A stretch of 64,000 nucleotides of DNA from Parvularcula sp. BBD 1991-13 (GCA_001657385.1 LYSZ01000003.1:315001-379000), one strand, 5' to 3'; shown: positions 10,418 through 19,590, numbered from the stretch's first letter. The notes: a model not told the origin generated them from the sequence alone. Program-made: numbers and translations.

Positions 10418-11943
10418 CAGGTCTTGCTTTCTTTTCTTGTCACGCCCCCTCGCGGATCGGCGCCCTGAACGTCATGAACGTCCTTGCCGCCCTGCACGCC
10501 GCCGGAACCGTGCGCCCTGAGCGCGCGCGCGATCGCGCTCGCCTGGGACGCATTGGAGCCCTTGACCATGATCACGTCGCCCGGCCCCGCCGCATCGAGA
10601 ACCGGTCCGACCAGACCGACCGCCGCGTCAGCGTAGAGGCCGCGCATGGCGGCGGGCAAGGCGTCCCAGAGATGGCGCATGTTGGCGCCCGTTGCGTAAA
10701 CGCGATCGACCTTCGCCGCAACCAAGGCGTCCACAAGGCCGGCGTGCATCGCCGGGGCGTCGGGCCCGAGTTCCAGCATTTCCCCGAGGACGGCGATGCG
10801 CCGCCCCGCGCCGGCGGGCGCCGCGGCCCCGAGAAGGCCGATCGCGGCCGTCATGGATTCCGGGTTCGCGTTGTAGCTCTCGTCGATCAGCACCGCCTCG
10901 CCGTCCGCCAGCTTCAGGACGGCGCGCGCCCCCCGCCCCTCAACCGGGCGCAGGCCGGCGAGCGCGGCGATGGCGGGCTCAAGCGGCGCGCCGACGGCGT
11001 CGACGGCGGCGAGCGCGGCCAGCGCGTTGACCGCGTGGTGCCTGCCGGGCGCGCCGATCTCGAAGGCGCGGGACGCGCCCTTGATGCGCGCGGCGACGCG
11101 TCCGCCGGCCCCGGCGAGGTCGTAGTCCATGAGCCGGAAATCCGCGTCCTCATGCTCGCCGAACGTGACGAAGCCCGCCGCCCCCGCCTCCTCCGCGCGC
11201 TGTTTCAGGAGCGCGAAGAAATCATTGTCGCGCGGCAGGACCGCGACGCCCCCGCGCGCGAGCCCCTGGAAAATCTCCGCCTTGGCTTCGGCGATCGCTT
11301 CGCGGCTGCCGAGATTTTCGATATGCGCCGTGCCGACGGTGGTGACGATCGCCGCGTGGGGGCGCACCATGGTCGCGAGCGGGGCGATTTCCCCGGCATG
11401 GTTCATGCCGATTTCGAAGACGGCGTAGTCAGCGTGCATCGGCAGGCTCGCCAGGGTCAGCGGAACGCCCCAATGGTTGTTGAAGCTCCTGTCCGCCGCA
11501 TGCACCGATGCCGACGCGCCGAGCATCGCGCGCAGCATCTCTTTGGTCCCGGTCTTGCCGACGCTGCCCGTCACGGCGATGCGCTTGCCGAAATTCCTGA
11601 GCCGCGCCGCCGCCGCGAGATCGCGCAGGCCCTGCAGCGTATCGCGGACGACGAGCAGCGGCGCGCCTTCCGGCGCGTCCTCGGGCGCGCGCGCGACCAG
11701 CGCTGCGGCGGCGCCGGCCTCAAAGGCGTTTTTCAAAAACGCGTGGCCGTCGCGCGCATCCTGAAGGGCGACAAAAATCTCGCCGGGCTTGAGGCTGCGG
11801 GTGTCGATGGAAACGCCGCTCGCCGCCCATTCCTCCGCAATCCAATGATCGGCGTCGCCGCCGCGCGCGCACAGAGCGCCGCCGGTGGCGGCGGCGGCCT
11901 CATACGCCGTCCACAAATCTCCAGACGCGGTTCGTTTCGTCAT
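10417..11943 (-). CDS. murF: UDP-MurNAc-tripeptide--D-alanyl-D-alanine ligase
   Basis: Mur ligase that adds the D-Ala-D-Ala made by Ddl, completing the UDP-MurNAc-pentapeptide. The 508-aa product shows an N-terminal substrate domain with [17 protein letters not shown], the ATP loop [16 protein letters not shown]-like segment (read here as [19 protein letters not shown]), [13 protein letters not shown], and the C-terminal [18 protein letters not shown]. It overlaps murE by 4 bp upstream and mraY by 1 bp downstream. Slightly longer than many homologues, mostly from an alanine- and glycine-rich C-terminal tail. Confidence 0.95.
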   Translation of the reverse strand: MTKRTASGDLWTAYEAAAATGGALCARGGDADHWIAEEWAASGVSIDTRSLKPGEIFVALQDARDGHAFLKNAFEAGAAAALVARAPEDAPEGAPLLVVRDTLQGLRDLAAAARLRNFGKRIAVTGSVGKTGTKEMLRAMLGASASVHAADRSFNNHWGVPLTLASLPMHADYAVFEIGMNHAGEIAPLATMVRPHAAIVTTVGTAHIENLGSREAIAEAKAEIFQGLARGGVAVLPRDNDFFALLKQRAEEAGAAGFVTFGEHEDADFRLMDYDLAGAGGRVAARIKGASRAFEIGAPGRHHAVNALAALAAVDAVGAPLEPAIAALAGLRPVEGRGARAVLKLADGEAVLIDESYNANPESMTAAIGLLGAAAPAGAGRRIAVLGEMLELGPDAPAMHAGLVDALVAAKVDRVYATGANMRHLWDALPAAMRGLYADAAVGLVGPVLDAAGPGDVIMVKGSNASQASAIARALRAHGSGGVQGGKDVHDVQGADPRGGVTRKESKT

Positions 11944-13379
11944 CGCCCGAGTTCCTCCATGCGTCTTGCAATGGCGGCCCTGGCGGCCTCCATGTCGTTG
12001 AACGCCAGCGTTTCCCCGTCCACCTGTTGCCCCGTTTCATGCCCCTTGCCCGCGATCAGGACAATGTCGCCCGGCCCCGCCATGGCGACCGCCGTTTCGA
12101 TCGCCGCGCCGCGATCGCCGATATCGAGCGCATCCGGGCACCCCTCGCGAACGGCCGCGCGGATCGCCGCGGGATCTTCCGTTCGCGGATTGTCGTCGGT
12201 GACAATCGCCGCGTCAGCATGGTCGCGGGCCGCCCGCCCCATCAGGGCGCGCTTGGCCCGGTCGCGGTCGCCCCCCGCGCCCAGCACCACGATCAGGCGT
12301 TTGTCAGCATGCGCACGGACGGCCTTCAGCGCCGTCGCCACGGCGTCCGGCGTATGCGCGTAATCGACGTAAACGCCGGCGCCGTTGACCGCGCCGGCGA
12401 ACTCCATGCGTCCGGGCGCGCCTTGCAGCCGCTCCAGCAGGGGCAGAACGTCCGCCGCCGACGCGCCGGAGGCCATGACAATCCCGGCGGCGACAGCCGC
12501 GTTCTCCGCCTGAAACGCGCCGACCAGCGGCAGGCGGAGGGAAAACAGACGGCCGCCGGCGCAGACCTCGATATCGAGACCCTGACCATGGGGGCTGGCC
12601 GACGCCAGCCGCAGATCGTCGCCCGCCGCGCCTGTCGTCAGCAGGCGGAGCGATCGGCGCCTGGCGATTGCGGCGACGCGCTCCGCGCCTTCGCCGTCCA
12701 TGTTGACGACGATCGCGCCGCCATCGGCGACGAGATCGGTGAAGAGCCGCGCCTTGGCCGCGAAATACGCTTCGAAATCCGCGTGGTAGTCGAGATGATC
12801 CCGGGTGATGTTGGTGAACGCCGCGATCAAGACCCGCACGCCGTCCGCGCGGTGTTGCGCGAGCGCGTGGCTGGAGATTTCCATGGCGAGATGCGTTGCG
12901 CCCGCGCCGGCCATGTCGTTCAGTGTACGGTGCAGCTCCACCGGCTCCGGCGTCGTGTGGACAAGCTTGCGCTCGAAACCGTCCGCCGCGGCGCCGAGCG
13001 TGCCGAGGCTGCCCGACGCCTCGCCCAGCATGGCCCAGAGCTGCGCGGCGAAGCGCGCGACCGACGTCTTGCCGTTGGTGCCGGTGATGCCGGCGACGAC
13101 GCCAGGCTGGCGCGGGTAAAACCGCGCCGCCATCCGCGCCAGCCGCCGGCGCGGCGCCGGATCGGCGATCAGCGGCAGGCGGGTTCGCGTCCCCGGGCGG
13201 GCCAGCACCGCCGCGGCGCCTTTCTCCTCAGCCTGCGGAATGAACTGCGCGCCGTCGGCGTTGACGCCGGGCAGCGCGGCGAACAGGAAACCCGGTCCGA
13301 CCGCACGGCTGTCCGCCGTCAGCCCGGCGATGTCCGGGTCCGGCGACACCGCCTCGCCGGCAAGCGCGGAGAGCCTCAT
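11940..13379 (-). CDS. murE: UDP-MurNAc-L-alanyl-D-glutamate--meso-diaminopimelate ligase
   Basis: Mur ligase adding the third residue of the stem peptide. The N-terminal domain reads ADSRAVGPGFLFAALPG; the ATP loop is GITGTNGKTSVARFAAQLW; the carbamylated-lysine region follows TRDHLDYHADFEAYFAAKARLF. The C-terminal motif DDNPRTEDP contains DNPR, which in this family selects meso-diaminopimelate rather than lysine, as expected for a Gram-negative cell. 479 aa, normal length. Overlaps ftsI and murF by 4 bp each. Confidence 0.95.
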   Translation of the reverse strand: MRLSALAGEAVSPDPDIAGLTADSRAVGPGFLFAALPGVNADGAQFIPQAEEKGAAAVLARPGTRTRLPLIADPAPRRRLARMAARFYPRQPGVVAGITGTNGKTSVARFAAQLWAMLGEASGSLGTLGAAADGFERKLVHTTPEPVELHRTLNDMAGAGATHLAMEISSHALAQHRADGVRVLIAAFTNITRDHLDYHADFEAYFAAKARLFTDLVADGGAIVVNMDGEGAERVAAIARRRSLRLLTTGAAGDDLRLASASPHGQGLDIEVCAGGRLFSLRLPLVGAFQAENAAVAAGIVMASGASAADVLPLLERLQGAPGRMEFAGAVNGAGVYVDYAHTPDAVATALKAVRAHADKRLIVVLGAGGDRDRAKRALMGRAARDHADAAIVTDDNPRTEDPAAIRAAVREGCPDALDIGDRGAAIETAVAMAGPGDIVLIAGKGHETGQQVDGETLAFNDMEAARAAIARRMEELGR

Positions 13380-15241
13380 TGCAGCGCCTCCCCAAAGGCG
13401 GGAATGCCGGCGGCGGGCCCGTTCGTGGTTGTCGGGGCGCTTCTCGGCGCAGCGCTCTTGGAAAGCGTCGGGCCAGGCGTTGGGGCGCGCGCCTCGCGGT
13501 AGGCGTCCGCGCCGACAAACGCGGCCAGCGCCGTCGCCTCGTTCACCGGCGCGACGCCCAGCAGGGGCGCGGCGCGCTCGACGATGGCCGAAAAGGTCGG
13601 CGCGGCGTTCCAGCCGGCGGTGGCGTAGCCGTGAGTCTCCTCGATCGGCTGCGGCTCGTCGAGCGAGACGAGGAACGCATACCGCGGCGCATGGCCGGGA
13701 ATCGCGCCGACAAAGCTCGAAATGCGGGCGTTGGCGCGGTATCCTCCGCTCGCCGACGGCTTGTCGGCGGTCGCGGTCTTGCCGATCGGATAGTACCCCG
13801 CCGCCTCGGCGTAGGTCGCCGAGCCGTCAACCACGACGCGCCGCAGGATGCGCCGCATCACCTTGCTGGCCTCGGGCGAGAACACCGGCGCGCCCGCGCG
13901 CTCGCCGTCGGCGGCGAGAAAGGTGGGCGCGCGATAGACCCCGCCGTTCACCACCGCGCTGAAGGCGGCGAGAAGATGCAGCGGCGTCACCGATATGCCG
14001 TGGCCGTAGGCGATGGTTGCTGTTTCCACCGGCCCCCAGCGGGCGGGCAGTTCCGGCGCGCGGTTTTCGCGCAGTTCCACGGGCAGCGCCTCGAACAGGC
14101 CGAGCTTGCGCAGATAGGCCCGCTGCCGCTCGCCGCCGAGGTCGGCGGCGACGCGCGCGATGCCGATATTGGAGGAATGCTGCACCACTTCGGACAAGGT
14201 CAGCTCGCGGTTCTCGCCGCGAAAATCGCTGATCGTCCAGTCCGCGATGCGAAACACGCCGCGCGCGTCATAAACCGACCCTTCCTCGGCGACGCCGGCG
14301 TCGACGGCCGCCGCGGCGGTGATCGCCTTGAACGCCGAGCCCAGCTCATAGCGGTCGTAAACGGCGCGATTGCGGCGGAAATCCGCCGGCGCGGCGCCCG
14401 GCGCGTTGGGATCGAAATCCGGCAGGCTGGCGAGCGCGATCACCTCGCCCGTCGCCACGTCCATCACCGCCCCCCAGGCGGCCTCGGCGCTGAAGCGGCG
14501 CATCGCGGCGGCGAGTTCCTCCTCGACGATCTGCTGGATGCGGATATCGAGGGAGGCGACCAGCGGCCCCGGCCCCCGCCATGCGCTGGCGAGGCGCTCC
14601 AGCCCCATGACGCCGCCCTTGCCCGGCTCGCCATGGCCGACCACATGGGCGGCGAGATCCGCCTGCGGATAAAACCGCGTCATGCGCGCGTCGAACCGCA
14701 CGCCCGGGAGGCCGAGATTGAAAATCGCCTCGCGCTCGGCGGGCGTGACCTCGGCGCGGACCTCGACATAGCGGCCCTCGCGCAGGCGGCGCTCCAGCCA
14801 TTCCGCATCGAGACCGTCGAGAACGCCCGCCAGCTTCAAGGCGGTTTCGCGCGGGTCCCAGACCTCCCGTCCGGCGGCTTCCAGGGCGATCATCGGCAGG
14901 TCGGTCGCAAGCAGCGCGCCGTTCCGGTCGACGATCTCCACCGAGGGCGCCGGGGCGCCGCCGCCGGCCGCGTAAGCGCGCGCCGCATGCGGCTGGCCGA
15001 AGGAGACGAAGGCGAGCCGCCCGGCGAGCCCCGCGAAGACGACCACGAAGACCACCGCGCACATCATGATGCGCGCGCGGGCGCGGGCGTTCTGACGCCC
15101 GCGGGCGCCCTCCGCGCGCACATGCACGACGGCGCCGCCGGCGTCCGGCGTCCGGCGCTCGTCAATCACGTAGGCGGACAGGACGGCGGGCCGCGCGGCG
15201 GCGCGGCGGGCTCTTTTCTTGCTCCTGCGGCGTTGAACCAT
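13376..15241 (-). CDS. ftsI: Class B penicillin-binding protein FtsI (PBP3), septal transpeptidase
   Basis: Membrane-anchored D,D-transpeptidase that cross-links septal peptidoglycan, working with FtsW. A long basic N-terminal tail precedes a single membrane helix (about residues 58-80, MMCAVVFVVVFAGLAGRLAF). A pedestal domain and a C-terminal transpeptidase domain follow. The active serine box is GSAFKAIT (S302, K305) and the SxN box is HSSNIG (S356-N358). The third box reads IGKTATADKP, that is KTA (A490, codon 13772-13774) in place of the almost invariant KTG. All other features look functional. 621 aa is within the family range. It overlaps murE by 4 bp; ftsL ends 29 bp upstream. Confidence 0.94.
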   Translation of the reverse strand: MVQRRRSKKRARRAAARPAVLSAYVIDERRTPDAGGAVVHVRAEGARGRQNARARARIMMCAVVFVVVFAGLAGRLAFVSFGQPHAARAYAAGGGAPAPSVEIVDRNGALLATDLPMIALEAAGREVWDPRETALKLAGVLDGLDAEWLERRLREGRYVEVRAEVTPAEREAIFNLGLPGVRFDARMTRFYPQADLAAHVVGHGEPGKGGVMGLERLASAWRGPGPLVASLDIRIQQIVEEELAAAMRRFSAEAAWGAVMDVATGEVIALASLPDFDPNAPGAAPADFRRNRAVYDRYELGSAFKAITAAAAVDAGVAEEGSVYDARGVFRIADWTISDFRGENRELTLSEVVQHSSNIGIARVAADLGGERQRAYLRKLGLFEALPVELRENRAPELPARWGPVETATIAYGHGISVTPLHLLAAFSAVVNGGVYRAPTFLAADGERAGAPVFSPEASKVMRRILRRVVVDGSATYAEAAGYYPIGKTATADKPSASGGYRANARISSFVGAIPGHAPRYAFLVSLDEPQPIEETHGYATAGWNAAPTFSAIVERAAPLLGVAPVNEATALAAFVGADAYREARAPTPGPTLSKSAAPRSAPTTTNGPAAGIPAFGEALQ

Positions 15242-15270
15242 AAGGCGGCGATGCTTTCCTCAAGAGGGGG

Positions 15271-15648
15271 TTATTCCACCCGGCCGAGCTGGGACATGGC
15301 GAGTGCGTGCAGGATGACGTCCTCGCGGGCGGGGTCCGGCGTTCCCGGCGCGGGCGACGCGCCCTCGGCGCCGAACGCGGCGGCGAACTGGCGGGCGTTC
15401 AGGGTCTGCGCCCCTTGCGTCGGCCGCAGATCGGTCTTGGCGACGGCGATGCGCGCAAGCCGCTCGGGGTTTTCGAGATAGGCGATTTCCGCGCGCAGCA
15501 TCTGGATCGCGCGGCGCTGCTCGCCGGCCTCGGCGTCAAGCCGCTCCAGCGCTTCGCGCGCCTCCTTGACCGCCGCCTCGGCGCGGTACCGCCCCATGGC
15601 GGCCGCGGCCAAGAGCACGCACAGGAAAATCGTTGAGATACGGATCAT
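15271..15648 (-). CDS. ftsL: Cell division protein FtsL (putative)
   Basis: Small bitopic divisome protein that pairs with FtsB and FtsQ through a periplasmic coiled coil. The 125-aa product opens with a membrane helix (MIRISTIFLCVLLAAAAMG) and a heptad-rich region AAVKEAREALERLDAEAGEQ through LRAEIAYLENPERLARIA, the NPxRLxxLA-like signature of FtsL. Sequence conservation in this family is low, so the call rests on topology, this motif and its exact position between rsmH and ftsI. It overlaps rsmH by 4 bp. The C-terminal third is low complexity. Confidence 0.82.
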   Translation of the reverse strand: MIRISTIFLCVLLAAAAMGRYRAEAAVKEAREALERLDAEAGEQRRAIQMLRAEIAYLENPERLARIAVAKTDLRPTQGAQTLNARQFAAAFGAEGASPAPGTPDPAREDVILHALAMSQLGRVE

Positions 15649-16718
15649 GACGCTCCTCCTTTCCGGAACTCTTTGACATCAACGAGACGCAGCGCGCCGA
15701 GGCCGTCGACGACCGCCGGCGCGGCGGGGCCGGCCAGACGCAGCCCGGCGCGCAGCCTGGCCGACCGGGCGCGCGGATTGCGCGCGATTTCATCCTCCCC
15801 CGGCGCGATCGCCTTCGCGGACAACAGCGAGAATGTCGGCGCCGGCCCTTCGCGCGGCGGGGCGTGGCGCGAGCCGGCGGGGCGTTCGGCGACGCGCGCG
15901 GCGAAAAAGCGCTTGACGATGCGGTCCTCCAGGGAGTGAAACGTCACCGCCGCCAGCCGCCCGGCCTCGCGCAGGACCCTTTCGGCGGCGAAGAGCCCCG
16001 CCGTCAACTGTCCGATCTCGTCGTTGACGAAAATCCTGAGCGCCTGAAACACGCGCGTCGCTGGATGAATCCGCACGCCGCCCTTGCCTTTCCCGAAGCG
16101 CGGCGGCGCGGCGCGTTCGACGATCTCCGCCAGCGCGGTGGTCGTCGCGATCGGCGCGTCCTCGCGCGCGCGCACGATCGCCCGGGCGATCTGGCCGGCT
16201 TTCTTTTCCTCGCCATAGGCCCTGAAAATCGACGCCAGCGCGGCGGCGTCCGCGGCGGCGACAACGTCGGCGGCGTCGGGCCGCCCGCCATCCATGCGCA
16301 TGGACAACGGCCCTTCCCGGCGGAAGGAAAACCCCCGCCCGGCCTCGTCGAGCTGCATCGACGAGACGCCGAGATCGAAGACGACGCCGTCGACGCCGTT
16401 GACGCCCGCCTCGGCGAGGCCCGCCTCCATCTCCGCGAACGGACGGTTGATCAGCATCAGGCGGTCGCCATAACCGGCCGCCCAGCCGCGCGCCCGCTCA
16501 ATGGCGGTCGGGTCGCGGTCGAAGCCGATCACGGCGCAGTCCGCCGCGGCGAGAATGGCGCGGGCGTAGCCGCCGCCGCCGAAGGTGGCGTCCACATAGA
16601 CGCCGCCGTCTTTCGGCGCCAGCGCCTCGACGACCTCACGCGCCATGACGGGCGCATGAGCGGCGAAGGCGGCGGCGTGAGCGGCTGCGGGCGGAGGCGT
16701 TTCGGCGTGTCCGCTCAT
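15645..16718 (-). CDS. rsmH: 16S rRNA (cytosine(1402)-N(4))-methyltransferase
   Basis: SAM-dependent enzyme (formerly MraW) that methylates N4 of C1402 in 16S rRNA at the ribosomal P site. The 357-aa product has HAPVMAREVVEAL at the N-terminus, the SAM loop VYVDATFGGGGYARAIL, DLGVSSMQLDEAGRGFSFR, and the C-terminal FHSLEDRIVKRFF and NPRARSARLRA segments, all diagnostic. ATGA overlaps join it to mraZ upstream and ftsL downstream. Confidence 0.96.
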   Translation of the reverse strand: MSGHAETPPPAAAHAAAFAAHAPVMAREVVEALAPKDGGVYVDATFGGGGYARAILAAADCAVIGFDRDPTAIERARGWAAGYGDRLMLINRPFAEMEAGLAEAGVNGVDGVVFDLGVSSMQLDEAGRGFSFRREGPLSMRMDGGRPDAADVVAAADAAALASIFRAYGEEKKAGQIARAIVRAREDAPIATTTALAEIVERAAPPRFGKGKGGVRIHPATRVFQALRIFVNDEIGQLTAGLFAAERVLREAGRLAAVTFHSLEDRIVKRFFAARVAERPAGSRHAPPREGPAPTFSLLSAKAIAPGEDEIARNPRARSARLRAGLRLAGPAAPAVVDGLGALRLVDVKEFRKGGAS

Positions 16719-17197
16719 CGCTCTGCTCCGTTGGGCGCGGGATTGCGCAGGGAAAGCTTCGCCGCGCCGGCGACTTTCGCCTCCTCCTCGACCACTTGTT
16801 CGAATTGCGACGGGTTCCAGATCTGGAACGACCGTCCGAGGCCGGCGAACATCGCCTCCCCGTTCAGCCGCGCATGTTCGCGCAGGCCCTGGGGCAGCAC
16901 GACCCGGCCTTCCTTGTCCAGCGACACCACATGGGTCCGCGCGGCGATGGTGCGCTCCAGGCTGCGCCGCTCCGGCGAAAACGGATCAAGGGCGTCGATG
17001 GAAGCCATCAGCGTCTCGATATAGTCGACGCCGCCGCACTCGATGCACGGCTCCTCCGTCGACGGAATGCAGTAAATCGCGTTGACCCGCTCCAGGTCCA
17101 GGGCGCGGCGAAACAGGGCCGGCGTCGCCAGCCGTCCTTTCGCATCGATCTTGTTGACGTAAGACCCGAAAAAAAGGGTCTCGGCCCCGCGCCGCAT
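16715..17197 (-). CDS. mraZ: Transcriptional regulator MraZ
   Basis: Nucleoid-associated AbrB-like repressor that controls its own dcw operon. Two swapped-hairpin domains are visible: FFGSYVNKIDAKGRLATPALFR and THVVSLDKEGRVVLPQGLREHA, each with the DxxGRxxxP motif. Two in-frame ATGs are possible. GGAGG abuts the first (17204-17206) with no spacing but lies 9 nt before the second (17195-17197), so I chose the second (MRRGAETLFFGSY; 160 aa). It is the first gene of the dcw operon and overlaps rsmH by 4 bp. A matching operator lies about 105 bp upstream. Confidence 0.94.
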   Translation of the reverse strand: MRRGAETLFFGSYVNKIDAKGRLATPALFRRALDLERVNAIYCIPSTEEPCIECGGVDYIETLMASIDALDPFSPERRSLERTIAARTHVVSLDKEGRVVLPQGLREHARLNGEAMFAGLGRSFQIWNPSQFEQVVEEEAKVAGAAKLSLRNPAPNGAER

Positions 17198-17854
17198 CGA
17201 TCCCATCCTCCGCGCCGCAGGTCCTCCCCCGGATGCGCCCTGTCGCGGCGGCGCATGGTCGGGCTGCGGCGCCCCTAACCGGCGCCCTTCGCCGGTACCG
17301 TCTGGGATAGCATGGGACTTTATGGGCGGTCAAAGGATGATTCGCCTCTCGATCCCATTTTCCGGATGGAATTCCGGAACAGAAACGGAACACGCGCGGC
17401 GCCCCGACGCGGCGGCGCGCGCCGTCATTTCAGACGGGGAAAACTTGACCGAACGTAAACCGTCGCAGGGCCGCGACGGCGGCGAAAGGGCCGTCGGGAT
17501 TTAACCCCGCCGCGGGCGCGCATACGCCTAAGCCCTTCGGCCCATTAACAGATCCGCCTCGCGCCCGGACCGCGAAGCGTAAATTCTCTTAACCGGAAAA
17601 AATCCGTCATGCTTAATGACAAGCGGTGCAAATCAAGGGATGACAGGCGTTGCGCGGTAAGAAACATTTTCGGGATCTTAAAAAATCCCGGGAAAAAATC
17701 GAATTGCGTTCATCATATTAACCAATGTGAAAGCAAATCATCGTTAGCATCTGCGTTACAAAACAAATTTGCGCGAACAGGTTTCCAGGGGGACAGCCGG
17801 CGGAGCGCCGGCGGGCGTCTCAACCAGACGAGCGCGCCGAAGAGGAGATAAACA
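17198..17854. other. Shared intergenic region between mraZ and ctrA
   Basis: 657 bp separate the divergent mraZ and ctrA genes. The mraZ side holds the promoter and operator described above. From about 17575 to 17770 the DNA is AT-rich compared with its surroundings, as expected for the ctrA promoter region. It has several TTAAC half-sites (for example 17589-17593 and 17718-17722) but no full TTAA-N7-TTAA CtrA box. Two short inverted repeats are present: CGGGAT/ATCCCG (17671-17690) and GCCGGC/GCCGGC (17796-17812), the latter in the ctrA leader. The short frames in this stretch have no recognisable similarity and look non-coding. Confidence 0.6.
17303..17333 (-). promoter_or_regulatory. dcw promoter with MraZ operator (three TGGG repeats)
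   Basis: Three TGGG tetramers lie at 17303, 17313 and 17323 on the plus strand, exactly 10 bp apart, which matches the known MraZ site of TGGGN repeats separated by 5 nt. On the minus strand they fall inside a sigma70-like promoter: TTGACC (17328-17333), an 18-nt spacer, TATCCC (17304-17309). A MraZ oligomer bound here would block RNA polymerase, giving autoregulation of the whole operon. A GANTC site (GATTC, 17339-17343), the recognition sequence of the CcrM methylase used in cell-cycle control, lies 5 bp upstream of the -35 box. Confidence 0.75.
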
Positions 17855-18556
17855 ATGCGGGTTTTGCTGATCGAGGATGACGGCGCGACGGCACAGAGCA
17901 TCGAGCTGATGCTGAAGTCTGACGGCTTTAATGTGTACACGACCGATCTGGGCGAGGAAGGCGTCGACCTCGGCAAGGTGTACGATTACGACATCATCCT
18001 TCTGGACCTGAACCTGCCGGACATGACGGGCTTCGACGTGCTGAAGTCGCTGCGCGTGTCGAAAGTGAACACCCCCATCCTGATCCTCACCGGCCAGGGC
18101 GACATCGAAACCAAGGTGCGCGGTCTCGGCTTCGGCGCCGACGACTACATGACCAAGCCGTTCCACAAGGATGAACTGGTCGCGCGCATTCACGCCATCG
18201 TCCGCCGCTCCAAGGGTCACTCGCAGTCGGTCATCACCACCGGCTCGCTGGTGGTCAACCTCGACGCCAAAACGGTCGAGGTCGCCGGCCAGCGCGTGCA
18301 CCTGACCGGCAAGGAATACCAGATGCTTGAGCTTCTCTCCCTGCGCAAGGGCACGACCCTGACCAAGGAGATGTTCCTGAACCACCTTTACGGCGGCATG
18401 GACGAGCCGGAACTGAAGATCATCGACGTGTTCATCTGCAAGCTGCGCAAGAAACTCGCGGCGGCGACGCAGGGCGAGCACTACATCGAAACCGTCTGGG
18501 GCCGCGGCTATGTCCTTCGCGACCCGCAGGAGGAACGCGCCGCCTCTGTCGCCTGA
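17855..18556 (+). CDS. ctrA: Cell cycle response regulator CtrA
   Basis: OmpR-type response regulator that, when phosphorylated by the CckA-ChpT relay, controls cell-cycle, flagellar and division genes in alphaproteobacteria. The 233-aa product has an N-terminal receiver domain (acidic pair E7-D9, phosphoacceptor D51 in [12 protein letters not shown] in [10 protein letters not shown]) and a C-terminal winged helix. The stretch from [22 protein letters not shown] to [11 protein letters not shown] is near-identical to Caulobacter CtrA as I remember it. GAGGAG lies 8 nt before the ATG. It ends in AASVA, so the hydrophobic C-terminal pair needed for ClpXP-type degradation is plausible. A strong terminator follows. 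It is divergent from the dcw cluster. Confidence 0.96.
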   Translation: MRVLLIEDDGATAQSIELMLKSDGFNVYTTDLGEEGVDLGKVYDYDIILLDLNLPDMTGFDVLKSLRVSKVNTPILILTGQGDIETKVRGLGFGADDYMTKPFHKDELVARIHAIVRRSKGHSQSVITTGSLVVNLDAKTVEVAGQRVHLTGKEYQMLELLSLRKGTTLTKEMFLNHLYGGMDEPELKIIDVFICKLRKKLAAATQGEHYIETVWGRGYVLRDPQEERAASVA

Positions 18557-18640
18557 GCCGCGCCGGCCGGCAAACCCGCCATCCCACAATAAGAAAAAAG
18601 TCGCGTAACACTCTTTAGACTTGCACCTATGTTCAAAAAA

Positions 18641-18671
18641 ACGCCCCGGACCTCCCCGGGGCGTTTTTTTT
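18641..18671. terminator. Bidirectional intrinsic terminator between ctrA and the Ada-like gene
   Basis: A 9-bp stem (ACGCCCCGG / CCGGGGCGT) with a 6-nt loop is followed by eight T residues on the plus strand and preceded by seven A residues. It can therefore end transcripts of the convergent ctrA (plus) and Ada-like (minus) genes. Confidence 0.9.
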
Positions 18672-18681
18672 GCGCCATTCC

Positions 18682-19590
18682 TCAGGACGCGGCGCAGGCC
18701 GCCTCCAGCGCCATGATGGCTTTCTTGCGCGGAGCCCCCCAGCGGTAATTATGCACCACGCCGGAGGAGAGGATCACCCGGTGACAGGGGATCAGGAGCG
18801 AAATCATGTTCGCTCCCACCGCCGCGCCGACGGCGCGCGAGGCGCGTGCGGTGCAGACCTCGCGGGCGATGTCGCCATAGGTGACCACCGCGCCGAAGGG
18901 AATGCGCAGGAGCGCCTCCCACACCTTGAGTTGAAAGTTCGTTCCCTGAACGTAAAGGCCGAGCGGCGCGTCGAGCGGCCTGTTGGCCGCGAACGCGAAG
19001 GCGCGCGCGGCGAGCGGCGCGATGAACGCGCCGTCCTCGGCGAAGGCCGCGGCTGGCCAGTCGCCCTTCATCTCCTCGATCTGGGCGGCCTCGCCCGCTT
19101 CGCCCGCGGCGCCGGGAAAACTGAGCCAGCAGATCCCCTCGTCCGTGGCCCCGATCAGCGCCCGCCCGAAAGGGCCGTCGGCGAAGGCGTAGCGCACGAC
19201 GAGGCCCGCCCCCTTGCGGCGATAGGCGCCGGGGGTCATCGCCTCGCTGACAAGGAAAAGATCGTGCAGCCGGGACGGCCCGGACAGCCCCGCCGAGAGG
19301 GCGGCGCCGAGAACGCTCTCGCCCTCCTTGATGGCGCGCTTGGCTTCCTGCGCGGCGAGATACTGGAGAAACCGCTTGGGCGAGACCCCGGCCCCCGCCT
19401 TGAACACCCGCTGGAAGTGCTGCGGCGACAGGCCGACATGATCGGCCACCGCGGCGAGATCGGGCTTGTCGTCGAAGCGGTCGACGAGGAAATCGATGGC
19501 GCGCGCCACCGGCTCGTATTCGTCGAGCCGAAGCCGCGTTCGGGCGGAGATGGCGGCGGATCCCGCCTCGGAATGAACAAGATCGGTCAT
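18682..19590 (-). CDS. AraC-type regulator fused to methylated-DNA--protein-cysteine methyltransferase (Ada-like, no N-terminal Ada zinc domain)
   Basis: Repairs O6-methylguanine by transferring the methyl group to its own cysteine, and probably regulates its own expression. The N-terminal 100 residues are an AraC-type HTH (VADHVGLSPQHFQRVFKAGAGVSPKRFLQYL). A linker then leads to a C-terminal Ogt domain with TNFQLKVWEALLRIPFGAVVTYGDIA and the active site LIPCHRVI (Cys269). The 302-aa protein lacks the N-terminal phosphotriester-repair zinc domain of E. coli Ada, so it fuses only two of the three Ada activities. A single gene facing ctrA across a shared terminator. Confidence 0.9.
   Translation of the reverse strand: MTDLVHSEAGSAAISARTRLRLDEYEPVARAIDFLVDRFDDKPDLAAVADHVGLSPQHFQRVFKAGAGVSPKRFLQYLAAQEAKRAIKEGESVLGAALSAGLSGPSRLHDLFLVSEAMTPGAYRRKGAGLVVRYAFADGPFGRALIGATDEGICWLSFPGAAGEAGEAAQIEEMKGDWPAAAFAEDGAFIAPLAARAFAFAANRPLDAPLGLYVQGTNFQLKVWEALLRIPFGAVVTYGDIAREVCTARASRAVGAAVGANMISLLIPCHRVILSSGVVHNYRWGAPRKKAIMALEAACAAS

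Noticed and set aside
17578-17593. Possible CtrA autoregulation box before ctrA
   Set aside because: CGTA-N7-TTAAC matches only one half-site well (two mismatches in the other), so I mention only TTAAC half-sites.
17671-17690. Hairpin CGGGAT...ATCCCG between mraZ and ctrA as a terminator
   Set aside because: Six-bp stem with an 8-nt loop and no U-run on either strand, in a divergent promoter region where no terminator is needed.
17609-17851. 80-aa frame just upstream of ctrA
   Set aside because: It ends 3 bp before the ctrA ATG and runs through the ribosome binding site and AT-rich promoter DNA. There is no family similarity and its codon use is unlike neighbouring genes.
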